A stretch of 64,000 nucleotides of DNA from Theobroma cacao (taxonomy: Eukaryota > Streptophyta > Magnoliopsida > Malvales > Malvaceae): positions 21,198,661 to 21,262,660 of the forward strand of contig NC_030858.1 of the NCBI RefSeq assembly GCF_000208745.1, in the 5' to 3' direction. Position 1 is the first letter of the stretch; every line of letters starts with the position of its first letter. Under the pieces are notes generated by a model. That model was given only the letters and a program-made list of their open reading frames with translations, was not told where the DNA came from and searched no databases. Both the position numbers and the translations under genes were made by a program. Below, one piece after another: positions 47,887 to 58,804 of this stretch.

Positions 47887-50800
47887 ATGGTCTATCTCTC
47901 GGCATCTGGCCACATTGTCGTAGATTCAGACCCTATAGTAGAGATCACATCAAGGTACCTATTATTGGGTTTATTTCTGCAACACACTTAAATTACTGAA
48001 ACATTTGATGTAAATTAGAAGATGGATTAGAAACATTGCCCAAAGTTGTTACACGCCATGCATCTATAACACGTGTTAGAGTTATTTTAGCGTGTCACGG
48101 CTGTTCCTGGCATGTTGTGGGTTAACTAGTTTTTTGGGTTGTTAGCGTGTCACGGCTGTTCCTGGCGTGTCGTGGGTTAACTGAATTTATGGGTTTTTGG
48201 TGTGTCACGGTTGTTCCGGCGTGTCGTGGGTTAACTGGTTTTTTGGGTTTTTAACGTGTCACAACTGTTGGTATAACGAGTCAGTAATTACAGTGATTGG
48301 CGTGACACGACAGTGATGCATGGCGTGTCACGATAGTGATGCATGGCGTGTCACGACATTTGACTTGATATGCATGGCGTGTTACAACATTTTACTTTAT
48401 ATGCATGGCGTGTAACAACACGACTGACAAATTTTTTATCACAATATGTATTGTGTAAAATGATTGACAATTTGTTTTTTTCAAAATTTCAGTGGGGTTC
48501 CAATTGTGCGACTTGTGATAAGACATGATGGTTGGTGGGTGGATGGCATTTTCAAGGGTGGTGAGTCATGAATGCGGGGGGTTAGGAGTGATTTGTCATT
48601 TGTGGGCTTGATGAAGCTGGTTGAATATGTTGTTGGGGTAAACTCAGAAATTGACGAGATTAAGTTACATGCATTGATCGGTACACCCAGAGAGCTATCA
48701 CGACTAATTATCAAGGACGATGAGGATGTTGCATTAATTTTGCTAGAACAGAGGAATGTTCCGACTGTGTATGTCAGCATTAAGGGACTTCAAACAAATG
48801 TTATGTCACATGAAAAAGTTGGACAACATGGTAATCAGCTCAATCAAAATGAGATTTACAATGCTTCACATATACCACAGCATTCAGTCTGTAACCCACA
48901 GCAATGGCAATTGAGGTATGCAAAAGAGTTTGTGCAGCCTAGTAGACAGATGACATTCACAGAACAGTTGGCTGCACAATTCTGACCAGGATGTGCATCA
49001 AACCAATTTCTTGCTTCTGTCCAACAAATGCAACGATCGGGTGACACTATAGAGTGTGTAATGCCATTGCCAAATGAGAATACGACACTTGAGGACAACA
49101 ATGTGAGGTTGGAGGGTGACATTGCGACGCTGGAGGATAATACTGCATTTGATAAGGGAAATGAGGATTTGTTTGCTACTAGTGAAGATAGATTTGATGA
49201 CACTTCAAATGATGGGCTTGAACAATCGCAAGATGACAGTTTAGACGATGACTGGCTTTATGACAGTGACATTCCAATTTACAATAATGTTGAAGGCGAA
49301 ACGGAACCTGTTGGAAGTGTTAATGTAGGAGATGTTCAGTGTGATGACCCCATATACAATAACCCCATCGCTGGTGAGAATGGGATTCGTTCCCTTGATA
49401 CATTGCTCGATGATAGTGATTAGGAAAGGGGAAATGCAGGGATATCTCATATGTGGGTAATTGCAGGTGTAGAAAGGTTCTCCTTCCAAACAATTACCAC
49501 TGAGGAGTCGACATGTGTCGAAGATCGCTTATACAAAGCAAGAATGTTTTCGTCAAAGGTCGAGTTAAAACGAGCTTTGAACATGTTGTTTATAAAAGAG
49601 AAGTTTGCGATAAGAGTAAAAAGGTCATGTAAAGCTCGTTAGAAGGTTTGTTGCAAGGACAAGGCATGCAAGTTCAGTGTTCGTGCAACGAAGTTACCTG
49701 ATAGAAGAGAATATTGGCAAGTTCGGACATTCCACAAAGTACACACCTGCACCGTTGATGGTTTGCAAGGGCGATTTCCAACTACGAGTGCGAAGATGAT
49801 TGGTGAACTTATGTCACACAAGCTTTGGGCTAATGGAGTAGCATTGAAACCTAAGGACATAATTTGTGAGATGAGGGTTCAGTGGGGATTGGAATGCTTG
49901 TATGGTAAAGCTTGGCAAGCGAAGAAGTATGCGAAGAGGCTTGTTTTCGGTCCACCAGAGGAGTCATTTCAAGTACTACCATCGTATTTTTATATGTTGG
50001 AACAAGAAAATCCTAGCATAGTGAGTGCAGTGGCTACTGATGAGGAAGAGAGATTCAAATATTAATTCTAGTCATACGGGGCTTGTATTTGGGGGTTTAG
50101 GAATGTAATGCGTCCTACGATTGCAATTGATGTGACACATCTGAAAGGCAGGTCCAAAGGTGTTCTGTTTGTCGCTGTATGCAAAGATACGAATGAGTGT
50201 GTATATCTAGTTGCGTTTCGCATCGGCCATGTTGAGGACGAAGTCTCGTGGATGTGGTTTCTTAGCACGCTGCGTGATGCGGTTGATTGTCCTAAAAACA
50301 CTATGTTCATTTCTGATCAGCATCTCGGCATTAAGAAAGCAATCCAAAATGCATACCCAGAAGCGCACCATGGTTTATGCGGTTACCACTTGAAAAAAAA
50401 CTTTAAAAACAAGTTCAAGCGCGATGATGTTTGTATGCTTGTCACCCTTGCTCGAGATTGCTATAATGTGGTTGATTTCAATAAACATATGAACCAAATA
50501 CAACAGATTCACTCAGGAGTCCACGCGGATCTTATGAGAATAGGGCCTGAGAAATAGGCACGTGCATGTTCACCGGCAAGGCGATTCCAAATGATGACAT
50601 ACAACATTGTGGAATGTGTTAACTCATGCTTGAAGCATGCAAGACAAATACTGATCACTGTTTTGATCGAGTTCTTTAGAGACATGTTCCAGCATTGGTT
50701 TCATGAACGGTACGAGGAAACTGTCAAGGTGACCATGCCCCTCAACCTTTGGGTTGCCAGGCAGTTGAGCAAAAGGTTCAATGATGCACATCACTTTCTA

Positions 50801-51486
50801 GTTAAGCCTATCAATCGAGTGGAGTTTGAAGTTAAAGACGGAAAGATGGACGGACTTGTAAACTTGTCTAGGAAGACGTGTTCCTGTTGTAAGTTCCAAA
50901 CAGATTTACTGTCATGTAGCCATGCCATTGTAGCAATAAGTTCATAATATCTTTATTTCTTATTTGAACCATAATTGACATAGCATTTACATTGTGCTTG
51001 AAGATTGAGTTTATTGTGTTTTTCAGTAAATGTAATCGTGAAGCCATTGAATTCTGCGCTAACTATTACAAGATAACTATTTTGGTGGAGGGTTATTCAG
51101 GATCCATTAGGCCGGTAGGGCATCCTAGTGAGTGGGACATCCCCCCTCATGTGAAACAAATTGTCATCTTGCCTTCACCTTGGCGAAGCCAAGCAAGAAG
51201 ACCTAGAAGGATAAGGATTCCATCAGTTGGTGAAGGCAGTCGAGCACAAAGATGTTCGCAATGCAAGAGGTATGAGCATAATAGACAGGACTGCCCATCC
51301 CCATTTGTAGTTCCATCCATAAATTCAGCACCATCTCTAAGTCAATCGGTGCCTCCATGACTGCGCCAAACCGAAGCATGTTCAAGTTGCAGACAAATCG
51401 GTCACACACGTAACAATTGTTCAATACGAAGGACGATGTCTGAAAATGTAAGGTGTGTTGTGGATGAAGATAGCTTGTCCGCCTAA
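47887..51486 (+). pseudogene. mudrA: MULE2 mudrA-type transposase gene, broken by stops
   Basis: Exon 1 (47887-47954) encodes MVYLSASGHIVVDSDPIVEI plus TS. An intron full of repeats follows, then exon 2 from 48493, which rejoins in frame (GVPIVRLVIRHDGWWVDGIF). Exon 2 runs in a single frame to about 50939, interrupted by stops at 48569, 48983, 49421, 49640, 50063, 50069 and 50555. Visible domains are an acidic N-terminal third, the MULE catalytic domain with Asp (IAIDVTHLKG), Asp (FISDQHLGIKKAI) and Glu (NIVECVNSCLKH), the CGYHLKKNF motif, and a SWIM zinc finger (CSCCKFQTDLLSCSH). Exon 3 (from about 51027) adds two CCHC knuckles (CSQCKRYEHNRQDC; CSSCRQIGHTRNNC) separated by TGA 51358. The transposase would cut and move the element. 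No frameshift is needed. Confidence 0.85.
48050..48430. repeat. Tandem repeats in mudrA intron 1
   Basis: GCGTGTCACGGCTGTTCCTGG / GTGGGTTAACTGG-TTTTTTGGG units are followed by ATGCATGGCGTGTCACGACA units. Nearly the same as 8285-8676 in MULE1's other gene, in the same direction relative to the plus strand. Confidence 0.8.
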
Positions 51487-51490
51487 CTAA

Positions 51491-51823
51491 ATGTGTTTGA
51501 AAATTGTAGTTGATTTCGTTTTGCTTTACGGATTTGTCTGCTCGATCATTCTATGAGCCACTTTTAGTTACGAACTTTGTTGCCAAACATTTCAAGCAGA
51601 TAAGCCTGTCAAGGCCTCTGTCTAATCAAGATCATGTTAAAGTACATTGTTACATTGTTTGTAAGAATGTTTCCGATTATAATCTCCATCAGACAAGAGC
51701 CTTGATAGGCTTATCTGCCTGAAATGTTTGGCAACAAAGTTCATAACTAAAAGTGGCTCATAGAATGACCGAGCAGACAAATCCGTAAAGCAAAACGAAA
51801 TCAACTACAATTTTCAGACACAT
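51491..51823. repeat. Inverted repeat with 133-bp arms and 67-bp loop
   Basis: Arms 51491-51623 and 51691-51823 pair over their full length. I count eight differences, all transitions. It starts 5 bp after the last possible mudrA stop (51486), so read-through mudrA RNA would fold into this hairpin. I do not recognise a protein in the arms. A 70-residue open frame across it is incidental. Confidence 0.9.
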
Positions 51824-52180
51824 TAAGTACAAATGGCTACATAAATCTTATAAGGGAACAACAAGCATGGAATGGCTACCAATATTAAGATATAAAGTCC
51901 CTATATTGTTACCCCATTTGTCACATTTTGTTACCACTTGTATCAAATAATTAATGATTTGATTTAATTCCTTTCTATTTCATTTGATAAACCGTTTATG
52001 TTCTTACTGCAAGTATTGTGGTGACATGTTGAGTGCATGCAGACTTTGCATCTCATGCAGACTAACCTGATATTTTAATTTGGGGGTTTCTAGCTCTCAT
52101 ATGCTTATCCATACTCAATATTAAAACCCACTGTAAGTGGTGGTAGCTGCATTACATCACAAAGACTCTCGAAAAGATAT
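51824..52180. other. Spacer between the two inverted repeats
   Basis: Mostly AT-rich with no gene. From about 52110 to 52180 it is plus-sense DUF1985 exon-2 sequence (ACTGTAAGTGG-GCTGCATTACATCA), an outward continuation of the left palindrome arm. Confidence 0.6.
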
Positions 52181-52453
52181 GGGAGTACAATGCAGTGAAG
52201 CCTAAGTGCTTCGAGATGCTCTTGGATGTCTATCCACAAGCTTTGTCTATCAAACTTTGACCTTGCTTGCACGGTTGAGTTGATTGTAGCCCGGTACAGT
52301 TTTCCTAGTACCCCAAGGGAATCATACATGGGTTTGTCAACCCTCTGCATGAAGTTTGGAAACTCCCTTGGTTTCAGGGATCGAGCCATCTCAGCTGGTG
52401 CTGCTATCTTTGCAAAATCAACAGCCATATAGTGAAGAGTTGCCAATTCTAGG
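52181..52453 (-). pseudogene. RDR gene fragment, left palindrome arm (minus), with DUF1985 piece
   Basis: The minus strand of 52453-52245 reads ELATLHYMAVDFAKIAAPAE, then LKPREFPNFMQRVDKPMY, then LGVLGKLYRATINST. This is the conserved segment just after the catalytic DLDGD region in plant RNA-dependent RNA polymerases (typically AVDF/Y-K-G..AE...KP.E.PDFM...GKLYR). It covers about 70 of more than 1,100 residues and lacks the catalytic Asp residues, so it has no enzyme activity. At 52245 it joins plus-sense DUF1985 exon-2 sequence (LLDVYPQ). The RDR subclass is undecided, with RDR2-like wording most likely. Confidence 0.7.
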
Positions 52454-52478
52454 TCCATGATTTGAGGTCTCGATCCAG

Positions 52479-52750
52479 CCTAGAATTGGCAACTCTTCAC
52501 TCTATGGCTGTTGATTTTGCAAATACAGCAACACTAGTTGAGATGTCTCTATCCCTGAAACCAAGGGAGTTTCCAGACTTCATGCAGAGGGTTGACAAAC
52601 CCATGTATGCTTCCCTTGGGGTACTAGGAAAATTGTACTGGGCTACAATCAACTCAACCATGCAAGCAAGGTCAAAGTTTGATATACCAAGCTTGTGCAT
52701 TGAACTCAAGGAGCATCCCAAAAACGTACGCTTCACTGCATGAACTCCCC
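52479..52750 (+). pseudogene. RDR gene fragment, right palindrome arm (plus), with DUF1985 piece
   Basis: Plus-strand copy of the same fragment: ELATLHSMAVDFANTATLVE, then LKPREFPDFMQRVDKPMYAS, then LGVLGKLYWATINST, ending near 52690 in antisense DUF1985 sequence. About 13 differences in 205 bp from the left arm by eye. The loop between arms is 25 bp (52454-52478). From about 52750 to 52880 it continues as a copy of the DUF1985 exon-2 start and upstream intron (compare 57960-58080), so the whole unit derives from a second, rearranged copy of the MULE's own gene that had picked up RDR sequence. Confidence 0.7.
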
Positions 52751-52884
52751 CGTCTCTTGGAGAGGCAAAATGTCAAGATCCTCATACTGTATGCGTTGGA
52801 TCTGCAAAACATGGCACAGATGCACTAGTGAGTTAAGCCATCATGTGCAACAAGGTATGCAAAAGATATAAATAAGGAACAAAT

Positions 52885-53485
52885 GTGAGACACGCCATGC
52901 AAAACAAGTAAAATGTTGTGACACGTCGTGCATATCAAGTAAAATATTCTGACATGCCATGCATAACAAGTAAATTGTTCTGACATGCCATGCATAACAA
53001 GTTAGACGTTGTGACACGCCATGTATAACAATTAAATTGTTCTGACCCGCCATGAATAACAAGTAAATTGTTCTGACACGCCATGCATAACAAGTTAAAC
53101 GTTGTAACACGCCATGCATAACAATTAAATTGTTCTGACCTGCCATGCATAACAAGTAAATTGTTCTAACACACCATGCATAACAAGTTAAACGTTGTGA
53201 CATGCCATGCATAACAATTAAATTTATAGGTCTTGGAGATTTATGGCGTGATACGGCACGGCCCAATTGTTCTGACACGCTGAGTGGAAGCAGATTTATG
53301 GGCTGACACGCTAAGTGGAAGCAAATTTATTGACTGACACGCTGAGTGATAGTGGATTTACGACGTCACACGCTGACTTCTTGCAGATTTATGGGGTCAC
53401 ACGCTAAGTGCAAACAGATGTATGTGGGGAGACGCTGAGTGGTATCATATTTATGGCATCACACGTTGACTTCTTACGACTGTGT
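52885..53485. repeat. 31-bp minisatellite and degenerate TGACACGCTAAGTGG repeats
   Basis: Ten or so units of TGACACGCCATGCATAACAA + GTAAATTGTTC (31 bp) end near 53220. They are followed to 53485 by longer units built on GATTTATGG-CTGACACGCTAAGTGGAAGC. They flank the 3' side of the Ulp1 gene. Open frames here are repeat artefacts. Confidence 0.85.
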
Positions 53486-53772
53486 ATCAAATTAAATATA
53501 TTGTATATAGAAAAGGAAAAATATTCTTGGTATCAAATTAATTGTGTATAGGCAAAAAAATTAATTGTGTATAAAATAATTGTATAAAGTATATTGTGTA
53601 TACCAAAAGAATTAATTATGTTTACAATGAATTGTATAAAATAAATTGTGTATACAAAAAATTTGTGTATAAAATTAATTGTATAAAAAAATTCTGTATA
53701 CAAAAAAATTGTACAGACAAGGGCTGATATGTTCAGGGTTCACTCTCACAACTGTTGAAAAAAATTTCTAGA
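53486..53772. other. AT-rich spacer, no gene
   Basis: Simple sequence dominated by AATTGTGTATAAAAT-like units. Nothing else is visible. Confidence 0.6.
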
Positions 53773-54284
53773 GCATATTGTCGACGCATTTTTGTAATCA
53801 TATTCTACTTAATTCCAATCTTTTCTGATTGCAAAATATGGTCCATGTACCCTATCATGAACATACCACAGTTGACACTATCATCCTGCCTATACACTTT
53901 AGCTTTTGGCAAATGAATATCCAATGGCATCGACATCAAATCCCTTCTCTTCTGATGTATGTTGTTGAAATAATCAGCTTGGTGGCAGATGAATGGCATC
54001 ATTGTCATCAAGGGTGTCATCTGACCCGCACAAACTCCGTTATCCTAAGCATCCGAAGTTCTTGCTGAGTCCACCACCTTGATCGTCTACCTCACCAAGT
54101 CGATCTTCACAACCACCCAATGCCCACCAACGTTGCAATGAGCAAGGATGAAATCCACATCTTCCCATTTTTTGGGGTATGTTGGCCTTTCACCCTCCAC
54201 ATACCCCCGCAACTCATCTGGAATCTGCATTGTGGCTTGGGCATCTTTTGTTGGAAATTCGGTGTGTAGCATACAGATGGTGTC
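53773..54284 (-). other. Ulp1 (C48) catalytic exon of the MULE2 gene
   Basis: Acceptor TTTCACAG at 54285-54292 precedes DTICMLHTEF. The order is His (about 54145), Asp (about 54085), then Cys (about 53858). A single TAG after LVR (about 54087) breaks it where family members often have Trp. The triad residues have not changed even though the gene is dead. Confidence 0.75.
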
Positions 54285-55244
54285 CTGTGAAACATGTAAA
54301 CATTAGCTTACACTTCATGCAAACAAAAACTTAGTATTTAAAATTGAACAATTTTCAAATAAACTAACGAAGAATATCGTGTCAACCACGCATGCAAGGG
54401 GTAGTGTACAACTTCTACTTTGGCCCTGTCATTCACTTGCAGAGCAGGCTAAGGCATACGTCGATATGTTCACTTGTCATTTCCTCATTGGGATCCTCTA
54501 AGGTTATGAAAAAGTCAACCCCTTGATCCCCTAAGATGTCGATGTTACGCCTTCATATGTAACATAATGAATTTCATAAGACTTGGTGGATTAATGTTTC
54601 ATTAAAAAACAATATTTGCAATGTTATTTACAAGCTTACCTTGTAGACTCGTCTTTCTTGAAAGCTTCGTAGTCTTCTACGATTTTATCCCTCACATCTC
54701 GACGGGTCACTAAGGGGTCGACGAATGGGTTTACCATGTATTTGCTCGCCATTTTTAGCCGTGCCCGCTCAATTGGGTCTGAAATTTCTACTGCACCATG
54801 ATGGACAACAGATGACTCTAGTGATGACGATCGTATCTCAACTGCATTTGGAGTGCTCCCATGATAAAGAACGATAGTTCCTACTGCTACGTCGATGAAT
54901 GCATCGATCGGAGGAAGACGCTCTCCTTCAGCCACAATTGAGTCAAACTTCCCATCCCCTCCAACAGATGCATCAATAATGGACTCAGGCAAAGAAACAT
55001 GCTCTCCTTCAACATCATCTGATTGAAAGGTGACATCCACAGCCATAGCTTCATCGACAACGTCATTGACATGAGTTACGTGCTTTCCGTCAGCACCAAG
55101 AATGTCATCGTCAATGTCAACACCAGGTTCATGATGATGTCTATCATCAGCATCATCATGCTCTAGACCAGCACTGTGAGATGGACCACCCTACAAAATT
55201 GGAAAAACCGTTAGTTAGCTCATAAAATACCACAAACCATAAAC

Positions 55245-55580
55245 AGTAAAATGTTGTGACACGCCATGCATATCAAGTAAAATGTTGTCACACGCCATGC
55301 AAAACAAGTAAAATGTTGTGACACATCATGCATAACAAGATAAACTTTGTGACATGCCATGCATAACAAGTAAAATGTTGTGACACGCCATGCATAACAA
55401 GTTAAACGTTATGACACACCATCCATAACAAGCAAATTGTTATGACACACCAAGGATAACAAGCAAAATGTTCTGACACACCATGCATATCAAATCAAAC
55501 GTTGTGACACGCCATGAATAACAAGTAAAATGTTGTGACATGCCATGCATATCAAGTCAAATGTTGTCACACGCTAAGGC
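55245..55580. repeat. 31-bp minisatellite inside an intron of the Ulp1 gene
   Basis: About ten units of TGACACGCCATGCATAACAA + GTAAAATGTTG lie within the intron between exons 55751-55930 and 54640-55190. Confidence 0.9.
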
Positions 55581-56006
55581 TGACACGACAATAACTAACT
55601 ATAATACAAATGTCTTGACCCGCTAATGACCAAAAACCAGTTCCACCACTACCACTTAACCCCAAAAACCATCAAACCAGCAAGAAAACACAGTCTAAAC
55701 AGTTGCTAAACGTAAACCATCAAAACACAAGTGAAGATAGAATAACGTACTTGTGATTTAAGGCTGTCAAGAATCCAACCATTGATACGGTCCTCAAGCA
55801 TCTGCATTGCTAGACTCAATGACTGAATTGAAGCCTTCAACTCCAACATCTCTTTTTCATGCTTGCGCATGATCCGTCAAAGTTGATGGGTAGTGACTGC
55901 TTTGTCATTGACTATTCTCTACTGGGTCAACTGCAATAACATATACAACTGTGTTATTCAATAATCATATATGAAATTGTTGAACATTAACCGTTACAAC
56001 TTTAAT

Positions 56007-56560
56007 ATCCTAACTGGTGCTCGATAATAGTCTACGGTGGAGCCGGACCGATCGATGCATGAGGACCTATCGTCGCTTTCGCAAACTGCAATTACATATA
56101 TAATTGTGTTATTTAATAATCATGTATGGAACTGTTGAACATTAACCTTTACAACTTTAATATTCTTACTGTCGACTCGTTAGCTATCTGTGGTTGAGCC
56201 GGACAGATCGATGCTTAAGGACCTATCGTCGCTTCCGCAAACTGCAATTACATATATAACTGTGTTATTCAATAATCATGTATGGAATTGTTGAACATTA
56301 ACTATTACAACTTTAATATCCTTACCGCCGGCTTGTTAGCTGTCTACGATTGAGCCGAACCGATTGGTGCTTGAGGACCTGTCGTCGCTTTCGTAAACTG
56401 CAATTATAAAAATTACTGTGTTACTCGATAAACATATATGGGAATGTAGAACACAAATCGTTAGAACTGATCTTACTGACGGGTCATTTTTACTCTGCAT
56501 CTGAGGAAGACCGATGGGTGGTTTTGGAGGTACCAGTGCATGGTCTAACTGTAAATACAA
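56007..56560 (-). repeat. Four tandem 72-bp mini-exons with their introns
   Basis: Exons 56477-56548, 56326-56397, 56170-56241 (72 bp each) and 56015-56085 (71 bp) recur every 151-156 bp, each with similar flanking introns. Peptides are variants of FTKATTGPQAPIGSAQ and FAEATIGP.ASICPAQPQIA. MULE1 has two such exons, also 151 bp apart (32002 and 32153). 72 bp equals 24 codons, so extra copies keep the frame. Confidence 0.85.
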
Positions 56561-58074
56561 AAATGTTATTCGATAATCACATATGGAATTGGAGAACACA
56601 AAATCGTTACAATTGTCCTTACCGGCTATTCACTGCCTTGACCATGGTCGTCCCCTTCGTCCATCAACTCAGGGCCCGACAGCTCATCAACTAAAGCAGC
56701 GGCGGTGCGCATCCACTTCGTGCCACCAGAGGCTATTTTCTCCTTCAAGCTTCTTCTTTTTTGCCTCGCACCTCAGCCCCAATTCGACTGATCCTCCATG
56801 TGCCCTATTGGCATGTACTCGTGGCCCTCCGATAACGGGACATCAAGGTCCACAAAATACTCCCAGAAGGCCTCATCTGCATGTGGGTTCCAACGTCTCC
56901 AGTGCGCACAACTGTAAATAAACAAATAAAATGTTGTCATTATCGAATATGGAAAATTATTATACAAATATAACGCAAAAATTAGCAACTGTTCACTCAC
57001 ATGGTCAGATGACTCTAACTTCTAAATTACCTTGTAAAAGTCTTTTGACTTCTGATTGCAATCCCATCTGCACATTCGTGGGTAGATGTTGTCCTTCGGA
57101 CCAAAGGGGGCAACTATTTTTCGAAGGGCCATAATTGCCTTCATTGCCTAGAATTGCATGTCAAATGTAACCATTTTTAGATCGTAAATCATAAACGAGT
57201 GCACCCATAAATTTTTTTTTCAAAAGGAAACTGAAAAATGTTACGTGATAATACCTGTATCACCCATGCGAATCCATAAATGTTGTAGCATAATCGAGTT
57301 TCCTTTGTCACGCTTGAGTCAAACACTTTGAACCCCTTCAAAAGGTAGTCTAAGGTTAACTTCCAAACATAGTGCCCCCATGGGAAGACATTCCAAGCGT
57401 TGATGTCTTCCACCAATGACAGCAACCAAGGCGTCACCCGTCTACGGTAGTCTTGACCAAATAAAATGTTATTCACGATCAAGACGAGTGCCATCTTAGT
57501 GACATCTCCTGGTTGCTGGAAGTTGCCCTTGCGAAACATATTAAGCAAAGCCTGCAGCTTAACACTCTCCTGTCCATTCCAGTATCTGTCATGAATTCCC
57601 TCCGCAGTAACCTCGTACGATCATTTGAACACATCGGGCATTGGACTAAACTTTAACCCGGTGATGAGGTAGAACTCCTACTTTGATAGTCGCGCCTTGC
57701 TCTTGCTAATGGCAAACCATAGCTCATGGTCCATTGACTAGTTCTCAATGATCTGGCGAATCATGATGCTATGCAAGAGATCAGCGCAAAAGTACCCCTG
57801 TGGATAGACGTCCAGGAGCATTCCGACGCAGGTACGCTTAACGGGATCGTACTCCCCCTTCTGCTGGAGAGTCTTTGTGATGTAATGCAGCTATGACCAC
57901 TTACAGTGAGTGTTAATTACGATGTTGAACGCCCACTTCTCCCTCAGCATGATCAGCAAACTATCAAGATCCTCATACTGTCTATGTTGGATCTGCAAAA
58001 CATGGCACACATGCACTAATGAGTTAAGCCGTCATGTGCAACAAGGTACACTGAGAACATAAATAAGGAATAAA

Positions 58075-58335
58075 TGTTGTGACACGCCAAGCATTACAAG
58101 TAAAATGTTGTGACACGCCAAGCATTACAAGCAAAATGTTGTGACACGCCATGCACAACAAGTAAAATGTTGTGACACGCCATGCATAACAAGTTAAACG
58201 TTGTGACATGCTATGCATATCAAGTAAAATGCTGTCACATGCCATGCATAACAAGTAAAATGCTGTCACACGCCATGCATATCAAGTAAAATGCTGTCAC
58301 ACGCCATGCATATCAAGTAAAATGCTGTCACACGT
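58075..58335. repeat. 31-bp minisatellite in intron 1 of the Ulp1 gene
   Basis: Eight or so units of GTGACACGCCATGCATAACA + AGTAAAATGTT between exon 1 (58549-58569) and exon 2 (57992). Confidence 0.9.
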
Positions 58336-58569
58336 CAATAACTAACTATAATAACAATGGCGTCACACAGTAAACACCCAAAACCCCTAAAACCACTACG
58401 GCTTAACCCGAACAACCATCAAACCAGCAAGAAAATACAATCTAAACATTTGCAAAACAAAACAAAAAACCCGAACATATCAAACAAACCCAAGAAAAAT
58501 CCAAAAGATTAACGAACACAAGAATGTTTTAATTTGAGACTCACTGACCTCTTCATTCATGGTCGACAT

Positions 58570-58804
58570 TTTTGCTGGTGCTGTGGTGTCGTTACACTTG
58601 CAAAGAGCCTTCTTGAACACTCATGTACCTGCGAGAATGAGAAATGAATCACACAGACATTACAAATTCTAAATAATCAGTATTTAAAATGAAAAATGCC
58701 CTTATAATATTCTTATTTATTCTGAAAAAAGAGAATTAATTCAGTGGAAGTCCAAACGATTACCATGTTAACTGCCCACTTTTTTTTTTCATTTCTCTAT
58801 TTAA
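58570..58804. promoter_or_regulatory. Upstream region of the Ulp1 gene
   Basis: The 235 bp before the exon-1 ATG, AT-rich, with no other gene. It must hold the promoter, but I see no certain TATA box. Confidence 0.35.

Larger units (their letters stand above)
53773..58569 (-). pseudogene. MULE2 DUF1985/Ulp1-protease gene, about 12 exons, broken by stops
   Basis: Exons inferred from splice sites and MULE1 comparison: 58549-58569 (MSTMNEE), 57255-57992 (DUF1985), 57031-57147, 56623-56911, four mini-exons (56548-56015), 55751-55930 (coiled-coil-like), 54640-55190 (acidic linker, then YMVNPFVDPL), 54369-54550 and 53773-54284. The last holds the C48 protease core: His in GGHWVVVKID, Asp in VVDSARTSD and Cys in VNCGMFMIGY, so the triad is intact. 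Stops occur in exon 2 (after CKWS, IIEN, RLSK and DVFK), in exon 4 (after DQSNWG), in several mini-exons and after KIDLVR. Ulp1 proteases remove SUMO from proteins. In MULEs the role is unknown. Convergent with mudrA. Confidence 0.8.

Noticed and set aside
51510..51722. Open frame of 70 codons inside the 133-bp-arm hairpin
   Set aside because: It spans arm and loop, has no recognisable domain, and the structure is better explained as an inverted repeat.
52841..53278. Minus-strand open frame of 145 codons with MHGVSQRLTCYAW repeats
   Set aside because: Lies in the 31-bp array beside the Ulp1 gene. Same artefact as at 32537-32996.
55245..55580. Regular 31-bp repeats considered as a CRISPR array
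   Set aside because: The repeats abut with no unique spacers, there are no cas genes, and the setting is a plant transposon intron.
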